A DNA stretch of 64,000 nt from assembly GCF_030316825.1 (NCBI RefSeq), contig NZ_JASZYU010000001.1, forward strand, positions 682,001 through 746,000, written 5' to 3'. Below, one piece after another: positions 62,503 through 64,000 of this stretch (positions are counted from its first letter, which is position 1; every line of letters begins with the position of its first letter). Below the pieces are notes generated by a model that was not told where the DNA came from, made no database searches, and saw only the letters and a program-made list of their open reading frames with translations. Source of the stretch: Variovorax fucosicus (GTDB lineage Bacteria > Pseudomonadota > Gammaproteobacteria > Burkholderiales > Burkholderiaceae_C). A program made the translations under genes and the position numbers.

Positions 62503-62563
62503 GCGCGCTCACTGAAGGTAGATGATCCTCGCGAGCTTGCCACAGGGATCGGGCAGCCAGCGA

Positions 62564-63439
62564 TCAAGCCGGGCGTGCGATCCAGCCCGGCGCGTACAGC
62601 ACCGCCTGCGGCGCGCGGCACAGGCCCCACAGGCGCAGGCCGGCGAGTTCGGCCATGCGCACGCCCATGGCGGTCGGTGCCGAAATCGTGGCGAGCGCGG
62701 CGACGCCCAGCCGCGCGCACTTGCGCACGAGTTCGTGGCTGCCACGGCTGGTCATCACCACGAAGCCAGGCTCGGTGAGCCGGCCGCTGCGCGCCAGCGT
62801 GCCGAGCAGCTTGTCGAGCGCGTTATGGCGGCCGATGTCTTCGAGCACATCGGTGAGCGTGCCGTCGGGCGTGGCCCAGCCGGCGGCGTGGATCGCACCG
62901 GCCGAGGCATTGAGCAACTGGCGCGCGGGCAGCGCCGCAAAGGCGCGCAGCACGGTCGGCGCGTCGACACGGCCGATCCAGCCGCGCGGCGCGACCGGGG
63001 CCAGATCCAGATCGAGCCCGGCGAAGCTCTCAACGCCACATACTCCGCAGCCGGTGCGCCCCGCCATGCTGCGGCGGCGGCCCTTGAGCCGCTCGAAGCT
63101 GCGGGTGGAAATCGTCAGTTCGACCTCGATGGCCGACACACCTTCGGGCAGCGAGGCTTGCTGCGCGTCGAGCGTTCGGACCTCGATGTCATGGCAGTCG
63201 CGCGCATGGTCGAGGATGCCTTCGCTCAGTGCGAAGCCGAGCGCAAACGCTTCCAGGTCTTGCGGCGTGGCCATCATCACGGCGTGCGAGACGCCGTTGA
63301 ACACCAATGCCACCGGCACCTCGGCGGCCAGCGTGTCTTCGCGCAGGCGGCCGGATGTAGGCGCCGCCGGCTCGCCGAACCCGCGCACGTCCAGTCGTGC
63401 CAACGGCGGCGGCAGGGCGAGTTCGAGATCGAGTTGCAT
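62564..63439 (-). CDS. fdhD: Formate dehydrogenase accessory sulfurtransferase, copy 2
   Basis: Canonical FdhD of 291 residues. It keeps both loop cysteines in CGVCG (C131 and C134), plus NASAGAIHAAGW, EDIGRHNALDK and TSRGSHELVRK. It sulfurates the molybdenum cofactor before insertion into an FDH-type enzyme. The ATG at 63439 overlaps the stop of the upstream molybdoenzyme gene (TGATG), so this copy probably serves that enzyme, while copy 1 serves the FDH row. Confidence 0.93.
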   Translation of the reverse strand: MQLDLELALPPPLARLDVRGFGEPAAPTSGRLREDTLAAEVPVALVFNGVSHAVMMATPQDLEAFALGFALSEGILDHARDCHDIEVRTLDAQQASLPEGVSAIEVELTISTRSFERLKGRRRSMAGRTGCGVCGVESFAGLDLDLAPVAPRGWIGRVDAPTVLRAFAALPARQLLNASAGAIHAAGWATPDGTLTDVLEDIGRHNALDKLLGTLARSGRLTEPGFVVMTSRGSHELVRKCARLGVAALATISAPTAMGVRMAELAGLRLWGLCRAPQAVLYAPGWIARPA

Positions 63440-64000
63440 CAGGCCAGCGCAACGTCGGCCGCGGCCGGCGCTGCGGCCGGCACCGCATGCGGCACCAGCA
63501 CCACCGGGATCGACTTGGAGGCCGGCGTGCCCGCATCGAGCGCCACCGACGCCAGCGGCACCAGCGGATTGGTCTCGGGGTAGTAGGCCGCGAGGTTGCC
63601 GCGCGGGATGTTGTAGGCCACCAGCTTGAACCTGTCGGCGCGGCGCTCGTGCCCATCGTCCCACACGGTCTTGATGTCGACCCAGTCGCCGTCCTTCATG
63701 CCGAGCGCCTTGATGTCCTCGGCGTGGATGAACACCACGCGCCGCTGGCCGAACACACCACGATAGCGGTCGTCATGGCCGTAGATGGTGGTGTTGTACT
63801 GGTCGTGCGAACGCGTCGTGAGCAGGGTGAACACCACCGTGTCGCGCAGGCGGGCGCGGGCCCGATGCGAAGGCGTGTCCACCGGCACCGGATGCGCGAA
63901 GAAACCGGCCTTCTTCGACGCCGTGTTCCACACCCGCTCGCTCGCCGTGTTGCGCAGGCGGAAGCCGCCCGGCACCGCGACGCGCGCGTTGAAGTCCTTG
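63439..64000 (-). CDS. FdhF/YdeP-type molybdopterin oxidoreductase, C-terminal part only
   Basis: About 187 C-terminal residues are in the window, and the frame is open to the right edge. Segments TTRSHDQYNTTIYGHDDRYRGVFGQRRVVF, then LGMKDGDWVDI and NIPRGNLAAYYPETNPLVP match the cofactor-binding C-domain of YdeP-type enzymes. The stop overlaps the fdhD start. It is a second molybdoenzyme next to the FDH locus; its substrate cannot be judged from this part. Confidence 0.88.
   Translation of the reverse strand, partial: KDFNARVAVPGGFRLRNTASERVWNTASKKAGFFAHPVPVDTPSHRARARLRDTVVFTLLTTRSHDQYNTTIYGHDDRYRGVFGQRRVVFIHAEDIKALGMKDGDWVDIKTVWDDGHERRADRFKLVAYNIPRGNLAAYYPETNPLVPLASVALDAGTPASKSIPVVLVPHAVPAAAPAAADVALA

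Overview
The window is GC-rich, densely coded chromosomal DNA from a betaproteobacterium, most likely Burkholderiales/Comamonadaceae and Variovorax-like. The support is gene content and style: serS next to tRNA-Ser(CGA), a formate dehydrogenase locus with DUF3305/DUF3306/TorD/large ferredoxin accessories, many GTG starts, and GTGA, ATGA or TGATG stop/start overlaps. The genus is inference. No rRNA, insertion sequence, phage or CRISPR array was seen, and no gene-free stretch exceeds about 290 bp.

Layout. 1-3.6 kb: an edge-truncated esterase, then divergent ppk2 and pit (polyphosphate kinase and phosphate transporter) sharing a promoter with a Pho-box-like site. 3.6-9.2 kb: mostly plus-strand housekeeping genes (ZntB/CorA transporter, PHP phosphatase, EamA transporter, YciO/Sua5-like protein, site-2 protease-like protein, TrpRS with an extra C-terminal domain). 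9.2-15.5 kb: two two-component systems flanking a CcdA-thioredoxin fusion and a DUF2147 protein.

15.5-37.6 kb: a signalling island. It holds a cyclase-FHA protein, seven GGDEF proteins (three with EAL domains), an orphan LuxR-type regulator, and a GspE/PilB-like ATPase carrying two MshEN-type c-di-GMP-binding motifs. Two of the GGDEF-EAL genes are each translationally coupled (TGATG) to a periplasmic solute-binding protein of a different family: one DctP/TRAP-like, one sugar-binding-like. No transporter membrane subunits are present. I read this as ligand-responsive c-di-GMP control converging on the MshEN ATPase. This is the most interesting part of the window.

37.8-50 kb: an acyltransferase-3, tRNA-Ser(CGA)/serS, a VOC protein, a coupled FKBP-ispH-dehydratase operon, radC, an Smr protein, a long-stem intergenic palindrome, a flavin reductase, a truncated hemoglobin, a GNAT enzyme and an FtsX-like permease.

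50-64 kb: a respiratory formate dehydrogenase region on the minus strand. In transcription order it runs DUF3305, DUF3306, poly-ferredoxin, TorD chaperone, TAT-target peptide, FDH alpha, FDH beta, lipoprotein, FDH gamma, small secreted protein and a first FdhD. Upstream lie a beta-lactamase-type hydrolase, a CpdA-like phosphodiesterase, a second FdhD and the C-terminus of an FdhF/YdeP-type molybdoenzyme that leaves the window on the right.
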